A DNA stretch of 64,000 nt, from contig NBAZ01000017.1 in the NCBI GenBank assembly GCA_002794735.1, positions 124,001 through 188,000 of the forward strand. Direction: 5' to 3'. Within the stretch, counting starts at the first letter, position 1. Each line of letters begins with the position of its first letter. This DNA is from Pyrrhoderma lamaoense (Eukaryota > Basidiomycota > Agaricomycetes > Hymenochaetales > Hymenochaetaceae). Both the position numbers and the translations under genes were made by a program. Positions 1 to 11,239 of the stretch are shown piece by piece. A model generated the notes under the pieces. That model searched no databases and was not told the DNA's origin. It saw only the letters and a list, made by a program, of their open reading frames with translations.

Positions 1-159
1 CCAGGCTGGGATGTGGCCGAAGCGTGGTACCTTTTATCGAAGGCCTATGGCTTACAAGGCCGGAAAGAAAGAGAAAGGAACTGCTTAATGTTTGCCCTCG
101 GACTTTCAGAAGTCCGTGGGGTCCGAGATATCGGCGCTGCTATTGGATGGTGCTTATAA
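1..159 (+). CDS. 3' end of a TPR/helical-repeat-like protein (partial)
   Basis: Frame 1 is open from the first base to a TAA at 157-159 and encodes the last 52 residues of a protein whose start lies outside the window. The segment is rich in aromatic and alpha-helical residues (GWDVAEAWYLLSKAYGLQGR, then a basic RKERER stretch and a terminal GWCL) and reads like the last helical hairpin of a TPR-type solenoid. It vaguely recalls the C-terminus of ChAPs family proteins (Chs5-Arf1 cargo adaptors), but this is recollection only. The coding look (no stop, sensible composition) is strong; the family is not. Confidence 0.5.
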   Translation, partial: PGWDVAEAWYLLSKAYGLQGRKERERNCLMFALGLSEVRGVRDIGAAIGWCL

Positions 160-508
160 ATAAGCATCCGAGGGTGACCAAAAAATCGATGTTATAGCAT
201 ATCGGGATTATAGCCCCTCCTATCTGGTATTTTACACTTCAATACAAGCGCTTGATGCTGATCTAATGGTTTTGGTATAGCTGAATTTTAATGACAACCT
301 AATATCATGATTCATTTACATACCCTTTGATATCTGTAGATACCCCCTCGAAAAAATATCGCTGAAGTACTAAGAATTTTCTTTGAGCTTCTATGATTGA
401 ATGCATGAGTCTATTAGCATCGCTCTGCGCAGTCACAGATTTTGTTAGTATAAATTGTGCAGTATGCAATATTTCAGCAATTAACAAGTGCGACCAAAGC
501 GTTTGGTC
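160..508. other. Intergenic spacer / upstream region of the pseudokinase gene
   Basis: AT-rich spacer of about 350 bases between two genes on the same strand. Short open frames on both strands show no protein-like pattern. It must hold the promoter of the gene starting at 509; no clear TATA box or repeat was seen. Confidence 0.5.
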
Positions 509-2761
509 ATGGATGTCCCCGACGGCTCTTTTCCCTCAGCTATCGATTTCACCAATGACCTTCGTCTTGCTTCTAAGTCTCCTCTATATCGTGGAGATTA
601 CTGTCGAGTCTATACAGTTGAACTGAGAACCAATAAGTCCATAGCCATCAAGAAAATCATCAGAAAAAACTCTTCTCGTAGCTCTCTGCTTAAGGTGAAA
701 TTACTGAATTCTTCTACTTTGTCGGCTTAACTTGATATGTTATAACCTTTACCAGCTAGTACGAGACGAGTACGAACTATGGAGTAAACTTGAACATCCA
801 AATGTACTGAAACTAAAAGGCATATGCTATACATTTACCGATGAAAAGCCTCCTTTTCTTGTCTCCGATATTCAAAGGAAGGGATGTATGAAAACTTATG
901 TTCGGGATCATCCAGACGTTGATGTCCTTGAAATGGTGATTATCCATACCTTCATACTTCGGCCCCTTTTTATTCAATCTATAATAATGATATGGTGCTA
1001 TGAAGATGGAGGGTATTCTGAAAGGAATACAGTATCTGCATGGAAAGGACATCGTCTCTGCAGATATAATTGCGGTTCGTACCGAATAAAAATACTTCAA
1101 CAAATCATGTCTACCAATGGCTAATTTTTACTCAGTCTAAGATCCTGATCGATGATGACGACAACTGTCTGATATCTGACTTCACCATCACCTCAAATAA
1201 AAGTCTGGCTTATAGTACGCGGTGGCTGCCCCCTGAGTTTATCATAAAAGGCTATAAGGCACTCAATGACTTGGCAGTCGACATCTGGATGTTCGGACTT
1301 CTAACTCAAGTGAGTGGTTCCGCGTCACTTCAAGATATACAGACCAGGAAATTCAAGAAAAATATTAAAATATCTAGGAGGTAATATCTGGCGAGATACC
1401 CTTCCACCAAGAAAGCAATGAAAATGCTGTTATCTTAAAAGTGTCAAAGGGGATTGTAGATGAATTCCCTAATGCCCAGCATGAATCTTGGGTAGCATTT
1501 GATGGCCCGTTACGTAGGATTTCCCGGAGATGTTGGCATATGCGTCCAGAATATCGACCTTCAGTACAAGTAATTTTGGAGGAACTAGAGTAAAATCTGT
1601 CTCAGATACGTATATTGTGCTTACGGCTAAAAAATTGTTGTATAGAGCCATTAGAAAGAGTTATATTGAAAGGACTCGGAGGATTTCAATTGAAACAGAC
1701 TCTAACATGGGAAAGCAGGTTAAATCTGAATATCCAGTCGCGAGCTCTCAAATCTCCTGTATATCCGACGTGGAAGAAAGGGTCGATCGGTCACCGCTCC
1801 GGGAAAGAATGGGTTTTTGGAGGAGCCTTATGGGACGAACCACACCCCTGGAGACTGTGTCTTTTCAATCTAGCTCGGACGATGAGGAAAAAGAAAACGT
1901 ATTTAAGGTCAAGCCAGCTATGGGACCAGTCACTTCAAAATATGAAAATAATGGAACTAAGCTCGATGTAGCTGGATCCGCGGATCTAGTTCCGTTTGAA
2001 ACAAAAAAGGACTTGGGGACTGTCGAACCCAAAGACGAGAAATCTATTTTGTCCTTGCCTATTTGTCCTTCGGGTAAGCTACGAATCCGCCTGTAAGCTT
2101 GTAATAAGTATCTAACAAATGCCGATGCTGTAGTTGAACTAAATAATATACTTCTCAGAAAGGGGCAAAAGTATTCAATAGAGTATAGTTCCTCGCAAAG
2201 TGAGCACGGCGGCTGGCGTGCAACATATAGATGTATGAGATTTCTCTGCCCTGGAGAAGCCTCGTCGGTACTATTATCATCTTTTAACCCTTTAGTGAAT
2301 AGTAAGGAACTTTGTAGCGCGGAAGGACGCTCAAAGCGCGAGGCACATGTAGCGGTAGCTAAGGCTATACTTCGTAAATCTGATCTTGGTAAGTGTAGTA
2401 CTTAACAATACACTGATAATACTTTTTAATTTTCAAGCTTACTATCAATGCAGAATTTATACGAGATGCAATTCCTACTTTAAGCTCAGAATACACGCTA
2501 CGAAGGATGCAGGAACACGAGCTCGGAAGCAAAACTCTAAAACAAGCATATAGTTCTTCTGGATCAGCTCATGAGATAACTTGGACCTGTAATGTTTACA
2601 GTTAAGCCTTTTAGTATTTTTCTCTATCAAAGCCAAGCATTAAGTGCATATTATATATTGTAGATGATGGCGATATCGTATTGACAACAAGTGCTCGATC
2701 GAAGACCCAAGCGCGCCAAGCCGCACGACTTATGCTTTTAAAGATGAGATCCGTAATCTGA
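509..2761 (+). CDS. TKL-type pseudokinase with two C-terminal dsRNA-binding domains
   Basis: Ten exons join in one frame of 561 codons: 509-694, 756-935, 1006-1074, 1136-1309, 1378-1589, 1646-2073, 2134-2232, 2296-2388, 2454-2600, 2664-2761. Residues about 15-273 form a TKL kinase fold: a degenerate P-loop (LYRGDYCRV, one glycine), the VAIK lysine K48 (IAIKK), HPN of the N-lobe, and the LPPE of the activation segment. The catalytic loop is broken: HRD is S140-A141-D142, the HRDLK lysine is I144, the metal-binding Asn is K147, and DFG is DFT (160-162). A Ser/Glu-rich linker (about 274-416) leads to two dsRBDs. dsRBD1 (417-480) has LNNILLRKG and EGRSKREAHVAVAKAIL; dsRBD2 (481-561) has AHEITWTCNVY and SARSKTQARQAARLMLL. 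Inference: a catalytically weak or dead dsRNA-binding regulator, domain order opposite to animal PKR. The start is the first ATG in frame; the acceptor at 1005 (AAG) is the least certain junction. Confidence 0.8.
2233..2295 (+). other. In-frame 63-nt intron inside dsRBD1 (possible retained intron)
   Basis: The stretch begins GTATGA, has a TTTAAC branch-like motif and ends TTTAG. Removing it restores a dsRBD of normal length; keeping it adds exactly 21 residues without a stop. It could therefore be retained without breaking the frame, and would split the beta-sheet of dsRBD1. Whether retention happens is unknown. Confidence 0.6.
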
Positions 2762-2930
2762 ACTAATCAACCATGTACTGTGTATACTACTTGAAAGGTT
2801 CTGCGCTATACACGTACATGTAATTCAACCCCCAAAAACGAGTATCAACAAGAAATAGAGGGTATAAAATTAATAGAAGTCATCTTAATCTGATTTTACT
2901 TCGATCGCTTCAAGGGAATGTGGTTTTAGA

Positions 2931-4257
2931 CTAAATCTTTCTCTTGCTAATTGCATTACGAACTAGAAGATCGAACTCCTCTTCAAGCACCTCCCTTTTC
3001 TGTAATTTACTTTTCCAACGGATAGGTATAGCATCAACGCCATAGAGAGCACCAGCGAATTGTCCGTATATTGCGCATACAGTGTCCACATCGTTCCCTA
3101 ACGGTAGAAGTTTCAACATACCCTAAGAATTCAGGAGAATAAGCGTTAACATCATAAAATGAGAGAAAATATCAATGTATACCTCTTCAAATGAACTAGT
3201 ATTCCAAAGTGCCCATAATGCTGCCTCATGGGAATGAATTACAAATCCAGAGGTTTTTATTTCATCAACAGTCTTTGTCTTCCAAGTACACTCCCTCAGT
3301 TCCCTAACTTCCTCAGTCTCAAATTGCATACTTGTTGGATCCAAACCATCTAGCAAGAATACCGGGCTCAGCACTCGCTCTTTCCTTTCTTGAGGATCCG
3401 CTCCAAATGCGATATTCATCAAACCAAGCATTTGAACCGTAGCAAGCCTACATGATTCTAAACATAGCTGAGAACCATGCGTGACTCGGCTCTGGAGCTC
3501 CGCTGCTGCAATGGCATCTGAAATGGGAGAATAGAAGAAGAAGACAGGGATGGGGGCAAGACGCATGAGGGATCCAATTCCTGAGGTACGAGGGTTTGAA
3601 GAGCCAGCCAACTTGAGCTCAGATGTCTCCCTTCCTCCTTCCTCTAACTCAGACCTAAGTATATTCTCATATATTTTGAGAGCTGCACATGTTGCATTGC
3701 CTATTTGATGAGAGTATGATGAGAAGCTTAAGCACGTTAAGAACTGTCAGGTCTAATCACCTATATCGAAACAATACCCGATACAGGACATGTAACCTTG
3801 AGATTATTAATTTGGTAGTCAGTAAGTCGAGTCATTATACTATAGAAGAATCTGCACGTTTCTTCCACTTACCGGACTCATGCCAACTTACCAATTTGCG
3901 AGCGAAATCCTTCCAATCGAGGTAACTCCTTTCATTTAATGAAGCAGCCAAGCAAAGTGCGTTACTTTGATTAACAAATAACCATTCCCTCGTGTTCATA
4001 ATAAATATTTTCTGATAGTCCAACACAGGTTCTTACCTAGTGTCATCAGTCCACGTTCCCGCTTTTAGTGGTTTATCATCAACTATGAAGGTATACGAGT
4101 CTTCCATTTCACCTGATACTGAGTATGAATCCCGCTCCTTAAATTCATAAGGTGCACCAAGAGCATCTCCTACCGCAAGACCGTAAAGAGCGCCCAACAT
4201 ATGGGACTCTGTATGTGGTTCTGCTTTTTTATATGAGTTCTGTTCCATAGTTGACAT
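2931..4257 (-). CDS. ADP-ribosylglycohydrolase family protein (ARH/DraG fold)
   Basis: Five exons on the minus strand, 4257-4037, 3964-3873, 3796-3761, 3700-3183 and 3122-2931, splice cleanly to 352 aa. The family (DraG/ARH) removes ADP-ribose from proteins or nucleic acids using two magnesium ions. Visible landmarks are GDALGAPYE (30-38), the metal-binding TDDT (70-73), GYMSCIGYCFDIGNAT, GSLMRLAPIPVFF, a His in the SHEAALWA segment, and the C-terminal metal motif GNDVDT (298-303) followed by GQFAGALYG and IPIRW. One departure: the usual GNGSLMR is GIGSLMR here, so a conserved Asn is replaced by Ile. The ATG at 4257 is the first in frame. The gene converges on the pseudokinase-dsRBD gene, 169 bases between stop codons. 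Substrate cannot be predicted. Confidence 0.85.
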
Positions 4258-5223
4258 CTGGAGCACAATAAGTCTCTCGCCCTAGTAAGTATCATCGACG
4301 TAAGACTATCTCAATGTATGTACCTTATAGTAGTGTATGTACCGTTAGATACCGAGGAAGATACTTTTAAAGTGCAGTTTATGCTACACACAGTTATCGG
4401 CTATAAGGATCACAAATTCTCGATGAGTCATATGTTTCCAAAAACGGCTACAAGCGTTACAGTGTGACAGATTATCACAAAGGTGCCTTACGAGAGTTCG
4501 TGGCAGTGCAGGACTGCTTGATTCAAATTAATGATTCATTTTAGAAGCTTTCAAAGCTCCTCAAGCCACTGCGAGAATAGAAAGCGAATGCACGTTACAG
4601 ACTCCAACCACTCCAACACAAAAAAAATTGCTCTACAATCGATGGAACTGCTACACTGACGTTCCCTTGTGAAAGGGGGAAAATGAAAAGGTGATTATAT
4701 TTTTTCTCCTTTCTGTTCTTAGTTCTACTGTATGATAACTTACAAAAGTATCGATCATCCAACCACTATCTGGTCTTTCCTGGAAGAATCAACTAGAAAC
4801 GCATTGTTAGCACCGCCACTTGTTAGAGGGCTCTTCAGTCCTGGATAGCTATTTTAAGCCGCTCAACATCCGTTTTTAGGTTTCTACAAAAGGACAGTGC
4901 GAATTTGGACTCTTTACCTGTAGGCATTTAGGGTTGTACGTCCAGGACGTGTATTTTTTTGATTAAAAACAAAGGGAGGGACTCCGGTAAGTATAATCAC
5001 CATATGAAATCAAAACACAGGGCCACAGACAACCTCAAGAATAATGAGTATAATCAATGCTATTCTTTTTAGACCACTTTCGAGCCACTTGAGCTTTTGC
5101 AGCATGAAGTCCACAAGGCAAAAGTTGCAATACAAAGAAGCTATTAATTCCAGAGTACTTAAGGCTGGGGTTATATCGCTTATGAACTCATAGAGCTCGA
5201 AATCTCATTACTCACTCTTGTCA
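4258..5223. other. Divergent intergenic region
   Basis: About 970 bases between the ADP-ribosylglycohydrolase (leftward) and the orphan gene (rightward); it must carry both promoters. Open frames are short and show no recognisable protein. No repeat or RNA gene was seen. Confidence 0.4.
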
Positions 5224-6165
5224 ATGTCCTTCGAAACTGACGAATTTTGCCTTAATCCATACAAAAACGTGATAGGAAAAGGTCGTTTTGTCTATGAAGA
5301 ACCTAGATCATCTCCACTGCTACTGCTACCCTCTTATACTACTATCCCGTCTCTACGGCAGGATATAGTGTCAGAGTTCAACAGAAAAAGTAAGAACCAG
5401 GGCAGGCAGCCACTAGATGAAGGCGACACCAGGGTGGTGCTTCAACTAGTGCGTAATAGTAAGCCACATTTATACTTATATTCCGCTATAGCGCATGTCT
5501 GACGGAAGGGACATCCATTCACAGCGGAGTTCTGTGGTTTGGTGGGAGCGAACGGTATGAAGAACATCGATGATGTTTTGGTTTATGAAGAACCTCAGAA
5601 ACGCATGATCTTTCGATGTACGTAGTCTATAGCTAAAATTTTTAGTTGGATCCTGACTGAAAAAAACGTTGATCAGACGACGGTACAGATATTCTCTCCG
5701 TCTTCTGCTCAGGATCTTGGAAAAAGGCTAGGGACGTGTTAGTGAAGTCAATCATCTTGAATAAAGACATCAGTATGTGTACTAGAATACTGAGTATAAT
5801 AACATGAGGCTAACTAAAACCAAAACTAGAGTTGATTAGAGAAGTTCACGACTCCGTCGTCCCCGATACTTTGAACGAAGGAGTTTTGAAGAATGGATCT
5901 GACACTCTGATGGAAAAAGTCATAAGCACTGGGCCGGCACATCATAAGCAATTTCGGTGCCAGATATACAGTTGAGTGTTAAAAAAACACCTAACTGATG
6001 ATGTAGAATACTGATTCTGTCGTTGATTCAATTATATCTTCAGGGGGAAGGACTCTTGTAATGGAAACCATCCGCGAGAAAAAGGCGGATGCCATTAGAT
6101 GTGCACACATTGTCCTTCTATACTATCTCAGTGACGAACAGATAGCCAAGATGCCGAAAGCATAG
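5224..6165 (+). CDS. Orphan five-exon gene, 226 aa, no recognised family
   Basis: Five exons, 5224-5452, 5525-5617, 5677-5772, 5830-5970 and 6044-6165, join in phase with canonical GT donors and AG acceptors and give 226 aa ending at a TAG (6163-6165). The protein is soluble-looking: no signal peptide, no membrane segment, mixed charge. A motif recurs in altered form near residues 24-29 (FVYEEP) and in exon 2 (VLVYEEP). Later stretches such as DGTDILSVFCSGSW and REVHDSVVPDTL look like ordered protein. I do not recognise the family. The evidence for a real gene is the unbroken frame across four introns of 58-73 nt. It is divergent from the ARH gene. Exon starts upstream of 5224 cannot be excluded. 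Confidence 0.6.
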
Positions 6166-7819
6166 GCGAGAGGCTTGTTCATACGTATATTCAGTATTTA
6201 GTTTATTTAAGTTACATGCGGGGATGAGGAACTATCTAATCTTTCCAATATATTTATATTTGTGTCCACTAATATCCAGCGTGGCGAAAGTCGATACTTG
6301 ATTACTCTCTGGTTGATACGGAAAATACTGACTTACGCATGAGAGCTCACCGTTTTTACTATAGGTCTATCTCACTACTAGCACTGCCACAACTTTTTGA
6401 CAGGTCATACGATACCCAAGTATAATTATGTGGTACATGCATCATACACACATGTAAAACAATGATACTCTAGATATAAGATATTTAAAGTATGATAAAA
6501 CAAGATGGTCGTAGACTCAGTAAATTATTCATAGGAACCATACAAAAAGGGGGTAGCGCCACCGGACATTCCTTCTGTTATGCTCTATTTATCTCATTCT
6601 CCAAACAGAATCTTATTTTGATCAAGACGTTGTTTGTTCAAGTATGGATCTTCTGTCTTTGATCAATTACCTATTAGTGGTTTATGTACTACGTGGTACG
6701 TCTGAGTCCGTATACAAGCAGTCACTGAGTAAAATGTGCATTAAGCTACTCCTAAAAGTTGAGCTATTAGTAATCAGTGCACAGCCGATGAATCAAATCC
6801 ATCTAATGAATTGTGTAACCAAATGTATGCGCATGTCAAACTTGTACTAATCAAATATCAGTTAGTCGGTATTCGCGGTACTAAATTTGGAGGAATGCGG
6901 TGATTGCATCATACTTCTTGTGATATAGGAAGCTGAAAGCGCAAAGTCTTAACTGATGGTCGATAACAATGAATAATATCTAATTTCTGAACTAACCTTC
7001 GTCATATCTTATGATACTGTTGAAAAAAGTTCTCATAATTCACTCCGTGTATTTCCTACCTTACCCTAGGGCACTGCCCTAAAACCACACTCTGACATAT
7101 TACTCTAGCCGCATATTTTCAACTCTTTCCCACAGAAAGCTATGCACTATGAGAATTTCAAATTTATATATTTTAATATGATGTATCAAATAATGTTCCT
7201 TCCCTAATGAGAACCTTCGGCTAAATTACCATATTAGGTAATTGTGTTTGAGCCAAATTGTTCTTGTCTGGGAAGTCTGCGACACCAATGCTTCGTGAAC
7301 TATCTATAATGACTTACTGCTGTTATTGTGATTATCTCTCTTCGTCCGGCACCATCGCCCAAAAATGCACAGGTCTGAAATTTTCTCGCGCGGCTCATGT
7401 GTATCACAGTTCCCATCATGGCTAAGGACAAGAAAACAAAGCCGGGGATCAAGCCATCAAAGTCTGGACGTAATTCATATAGAGTGCACGTACCCTTACA
7501 AGTTGTACCTATACAGGTAGCCACGGGATGGCAGAGCTCACATGGAAATCTACGTCAAGGAGCAAGCATGATTGTGATGGTCTTGAGCTTAGTTACTGTA
7601 CTGGCTGAGTTACCGAAAAGGTTGACCGTATGCTATCCGTGCCGGGCAACTCGGTTGCCTTGCTTCTTTGATTCGAGACTGGCTATTATTATTACGGTTG
7701 CCTGTTAATCATATAAGTAAGAATGTTAGCGTGTGGCATCGCCCTTCTACGCCCTCTCTCAACAACGATATCATTACCCTTAACATCTCACCCCCAAACG
7801 CTGGAATTGTCCTCCAGCC
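6166..7819. other. Intergenic region with no supported gene
   Basis: About 1.65 kb, AT-rich. It contains short frames (for example 6644-6850 and 7397-7708) that lack ATG context, introns or recognisable motifs. Nothing else was seen. Confidence 0.4.
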
Positions 7820-10313
7820 ATGGTAGAACGGTCAGAACCCCTCTCACCACCTGTTACAGCGTCTACGAAGAATTTTAGAGAGTCAACGCATCTAATACCT
7901 ACATTAAAGCAAAAAGAAAGGCCCAAATCATTTGTATGTGTCGTGTTTTGAAGGTCAAGCTTCTCATTTGTTAATGTATGATATATACTTGTGTACAACA
8001 TTCTTGTGTATAGGATCCGCCATCGTTAAAATTATGGGTTATCATACCCGCTGCTCTTTTAACTATTGTGCTCGGAATCGGGTTAGAAGTGGCGTTACAC
8101 ATTTCAAATAAGAACAACGGTGTGTTTTAACTCTGTGATGAGATTGAAAAATTCCCTTATCAGTTACTACAGGTTTTGCTGTAAAGGAGCAGAATGTCTT
8201 CAAGTTCTTATCTACACAGTTTCTAACAGTAATCCATCAATTTACTTAGCACTGCATCAGTAACACTAACCTCAAATTTGATGATGCCTTGTAGTCCTTC
8301 GTTCCTATCGCGCTAGTTGCGCCATTTGTGTTTCTTTGGGATTCAAAAAGCTGGTTAGTGAAGAGATATCAGCCTTATATCAATCTCTCTCGAAAAGACA
8401 CTACGGCGGAGGATTCCTTACTCTTGGACTATGTGAGCAGCTTCATATGGCACTATAAATGCTTATGCTAACAACTATTATAGATTTCCATCAAGTGAGC
8501 ATGTTCGCACACAGAATTAGGATACTTCATCTAAGATTTTATCGTGATGTAGTAAATTTTATTGTCTTTATGAAGCATTCCAAAAGCGGCACTGGCTCGT
8601 CTTTATCAGTTCTCTGGCCGGTGTAGCTGCACTACTTCTACAGCCCCTAGCTGGGTCAATATTCGATGTCATTCAAGTCCCTCATCCTGCAGATGGATCT
8701 GCCTTCAGCATCAGGACACTTGGATTAGACCCGGATCGATTTCAACTAACATCGTTTCTTGCAGCGGCTGGCGTACGTCTTTCGTAGTGTCTGAAACATG
8801 TGTTCACTAAATGACTTTGATTAGTATGTGATTGCGGCCGTTAGTAATAATCTCCCCGATCCCCCATTTGTCCATAATAACTGGGCAACAGCTGATTTTC
8901 AGGTAAAATTATACATTCAATATTATGAAGCGATATACTGAGTGAGGTTTCATATCGTACAGCCTCCGTTTGCGAACTACCTGAATGGAACAGTCAACGT
9001 GAACACGACTGGTGTGCGTACTAATGCAACTTGTACAGCTCCAGTATCGCTTAGTTTCGCAACAAACAATGTTAACCTATACGCTATTAATGCAACTTCG
9101 GAAGAGGATTGCTCCATAGAAGTGCAATTTGTCCCGGAAAGTGCTTCTCAACAGTATGGTGTCGTAAATGTACCAAACTGTAATGATCAGAAATCTAGCT
9201 TGAATATCACTTTTCAGCCAGTTTTCTTCTGGTTCTTCCATGCTGATTCCACAGCAGCCGGTGCATCAAATCCCATGGCCGCGGGGGTCTTCTGTGATCC
9301 AACACTGGAGGTTTTCAATGTTAACGCAAATGCATCCTTGAATGATGGGTCACTTGGGAATGTTTCCATAATAAGTCCATTCACTGATTCTAGTAATGTG
9401 ACTGGATCTCCGCAGAATGGGATCCCATTTAATGGGTATGTTCTTCATAATACTACTGTGGATCGGTGTACTAACCCAATGTTCAGTGTGATATTCGATA
9501 GTACCACTGATGGATTTGTGGCTGCACGAGCGAACGCTACAAATAGCGGCGTCCCTGGTGCTATTCTCCGCTCTGTGCTAACAAATTCCTCTTTATCAAT
9601 TAATGCATTCAATTCTCTTGATGGTTTTGTAGACCAAACATCAAGGATTTACGTATGTAACCCCTTCTATTAACCCTTGAGTTTTTCTCGTTCTAATACA
9701 TCTTCACGATAAAAAGACTCAACATTTAGCTTTAGTGGCAAAGAACACTTACTTCCTCCCTCAAAATGAAACCGTTCCTGCAGTTATCATCAGCCTAAAA
9801 CCGCGCCTAGTTATAGAGTAAGGTTTATTTCTCTTTTCTCTTTTCGCTAAATTAATTCTCTCTTCTTCAAGACCTCTCGCCGGGCATGCTCTCTCCGTGT
9901 TTCTTATTCTTATTGGACTCATGATGCTTTTTGTTGCGATTGTTCATCACCGAGTCCGAAGGGGTGTATACCTCGCTACTGCACCTGGTTCTATCGCTAG
10001 TGCAGTTACACTTACCTCCCACTCTGGGTTTGGTATATACCTTACTCCGTTTGACACTGATGTGTCCATCGCAAGAAAGCTTGCACCTTTACGATTCCGC
10101 CTCGATAAAAGGACGGGTGCAATTCTTGCGGTTGATGCTCCAGAAAGTGCGATGAAGTCACAAAGGGAGTACCGCGACGAAAGTGATGGTGAGAATGATA
10201 TAACTGTTAAGAATGACGAAAAGAGCGAGAAACCATTACTAAGTAGAGGATCGACGACGAAAGTGGTTTCAGAGTCTAGTTCATACGAACGTGAAACGGG
10301 GAGAGTCTGTTAG
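7820..10313 (+). CDS. DUF3433-like fungal multi-pass membrane protein (C-terminus frame-disrupted)
   Basis: The ATG at 7820 opens a 38-codon exon, then exons at 8014-8119, 8173-8228, 8295-8432, about 8587-8775, about 8824-8902, about 8957-9658 and 9698-9817 (approximate), and about 9872-10313. Membrane segments are seen in IIPAALLTIVLGIGLEVAL, FVPIALVAPFVFLW, HWLVFISSLAGVAALLL and, near the end, ALSVFLILIGLMMLFVAIV. Between them lies a large outward-facing domain with many N-glycosylation sequons and PPFANYLNGT. This membrane/large-loop/membrane plan, with KPRLVIEPLAGHA before the last helix and RFRLDKRTGAIL in the tail, fits the DUF3433 fungal family as I recall it; function unknown. The junction between 8433 and 8590 is uncertain. 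The frame stops at 10311, but another frame continues with PLSQTGYIVEPFTPPPRE to a TAA at 10406-10408, so the real end is probably 10408. Confidence 0.7.
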
Positions 10314-10408
10314 GACATGTACGACCATTATCTCAAACTGGGTATATAGTTGAACCGTTTACGCCTCCTCCAAGGGAACATACACCAGAAGCTGAACATG
10401 AGGTGTAA

Positions 10409-11239
10409 ATGCCTTGTTAGCTCATCGATTGCTTCGATACTGTTGTATACCCCCGATAATAATAATCATTCATGATCCAAGCCATCACCTTTTACCCGAA
10501 GAGAATTACTCTTCATACTCTACTTTATTCGTGCATCACTATGTATTCTAAATCTGCATTTCCTCATCAATTTTGAGACCTTTTCTTGTGGTTAGGTCTA
10601 TCGTCATGTTTCATTGACTTTCTTGCATTCTTTTTTTGATGGACATTGTTAACTTTTTTTCTGTACTAGTTTCAATTTTTGAACGATTTCGTTTGTGTCT
10701 GTAGTGCTTAGCTCTTTACCTTGATATTTTAAACAACTCGCAACCGCTTTGGGGGCACCTTCAAAGCATTAGGTGTGGTAGTAGCAATAATCGAAGAGAT
10801 TCAGGAAATAATAAAATTGCGATCTGTAAAATATAGATGCAGCAACTTACGAGTTTGTTAGTATTGCGGCTGATACGTGATATGTGATATCGTTATGGCA
10901 GGAGTTAGAGTACAGAAGACACAAGATATATGTGTATTTACCCTACTTACATATTGAACCAAAAGAAAAGGGAAGTACCTCAGGAACTCCCCCTCCTTCT
11001 CAATTACTAGTTTTGTGTTGAACCAGAGTCAATAGCTCTGGTTCCTCTTGCATCCCCAGTACTACCATTGGAGATGTCAATAATGCGACGAAAATAAACA
11101 TTGTACATGTACATGACTTCCTCGTGACTATCTTTTCTTTTTAAAAGTCATGGTTGCTCATAAACTGCGCATCCCACAAGACAATATTTATATAAATATT
11201 AGAAAAAAACATATATCTAGCAATAGAGTATGCTCATGT
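10409..11239. other. Intergenic spacer
   Basis: About 830 bases, AT-rich, between the DUF3433-like gene and the decayed copy of its 3' end. No convincing open frame or repeat; the rest of the duplicated copy, if it ever existed here, is no longer recognisable. Confidence 0.4.

Noticed and set aside
7397..7708. 103-codon frame on the plus strand
   Set aside because: No ATG-start context with support, no introns, no motif; probably chance.
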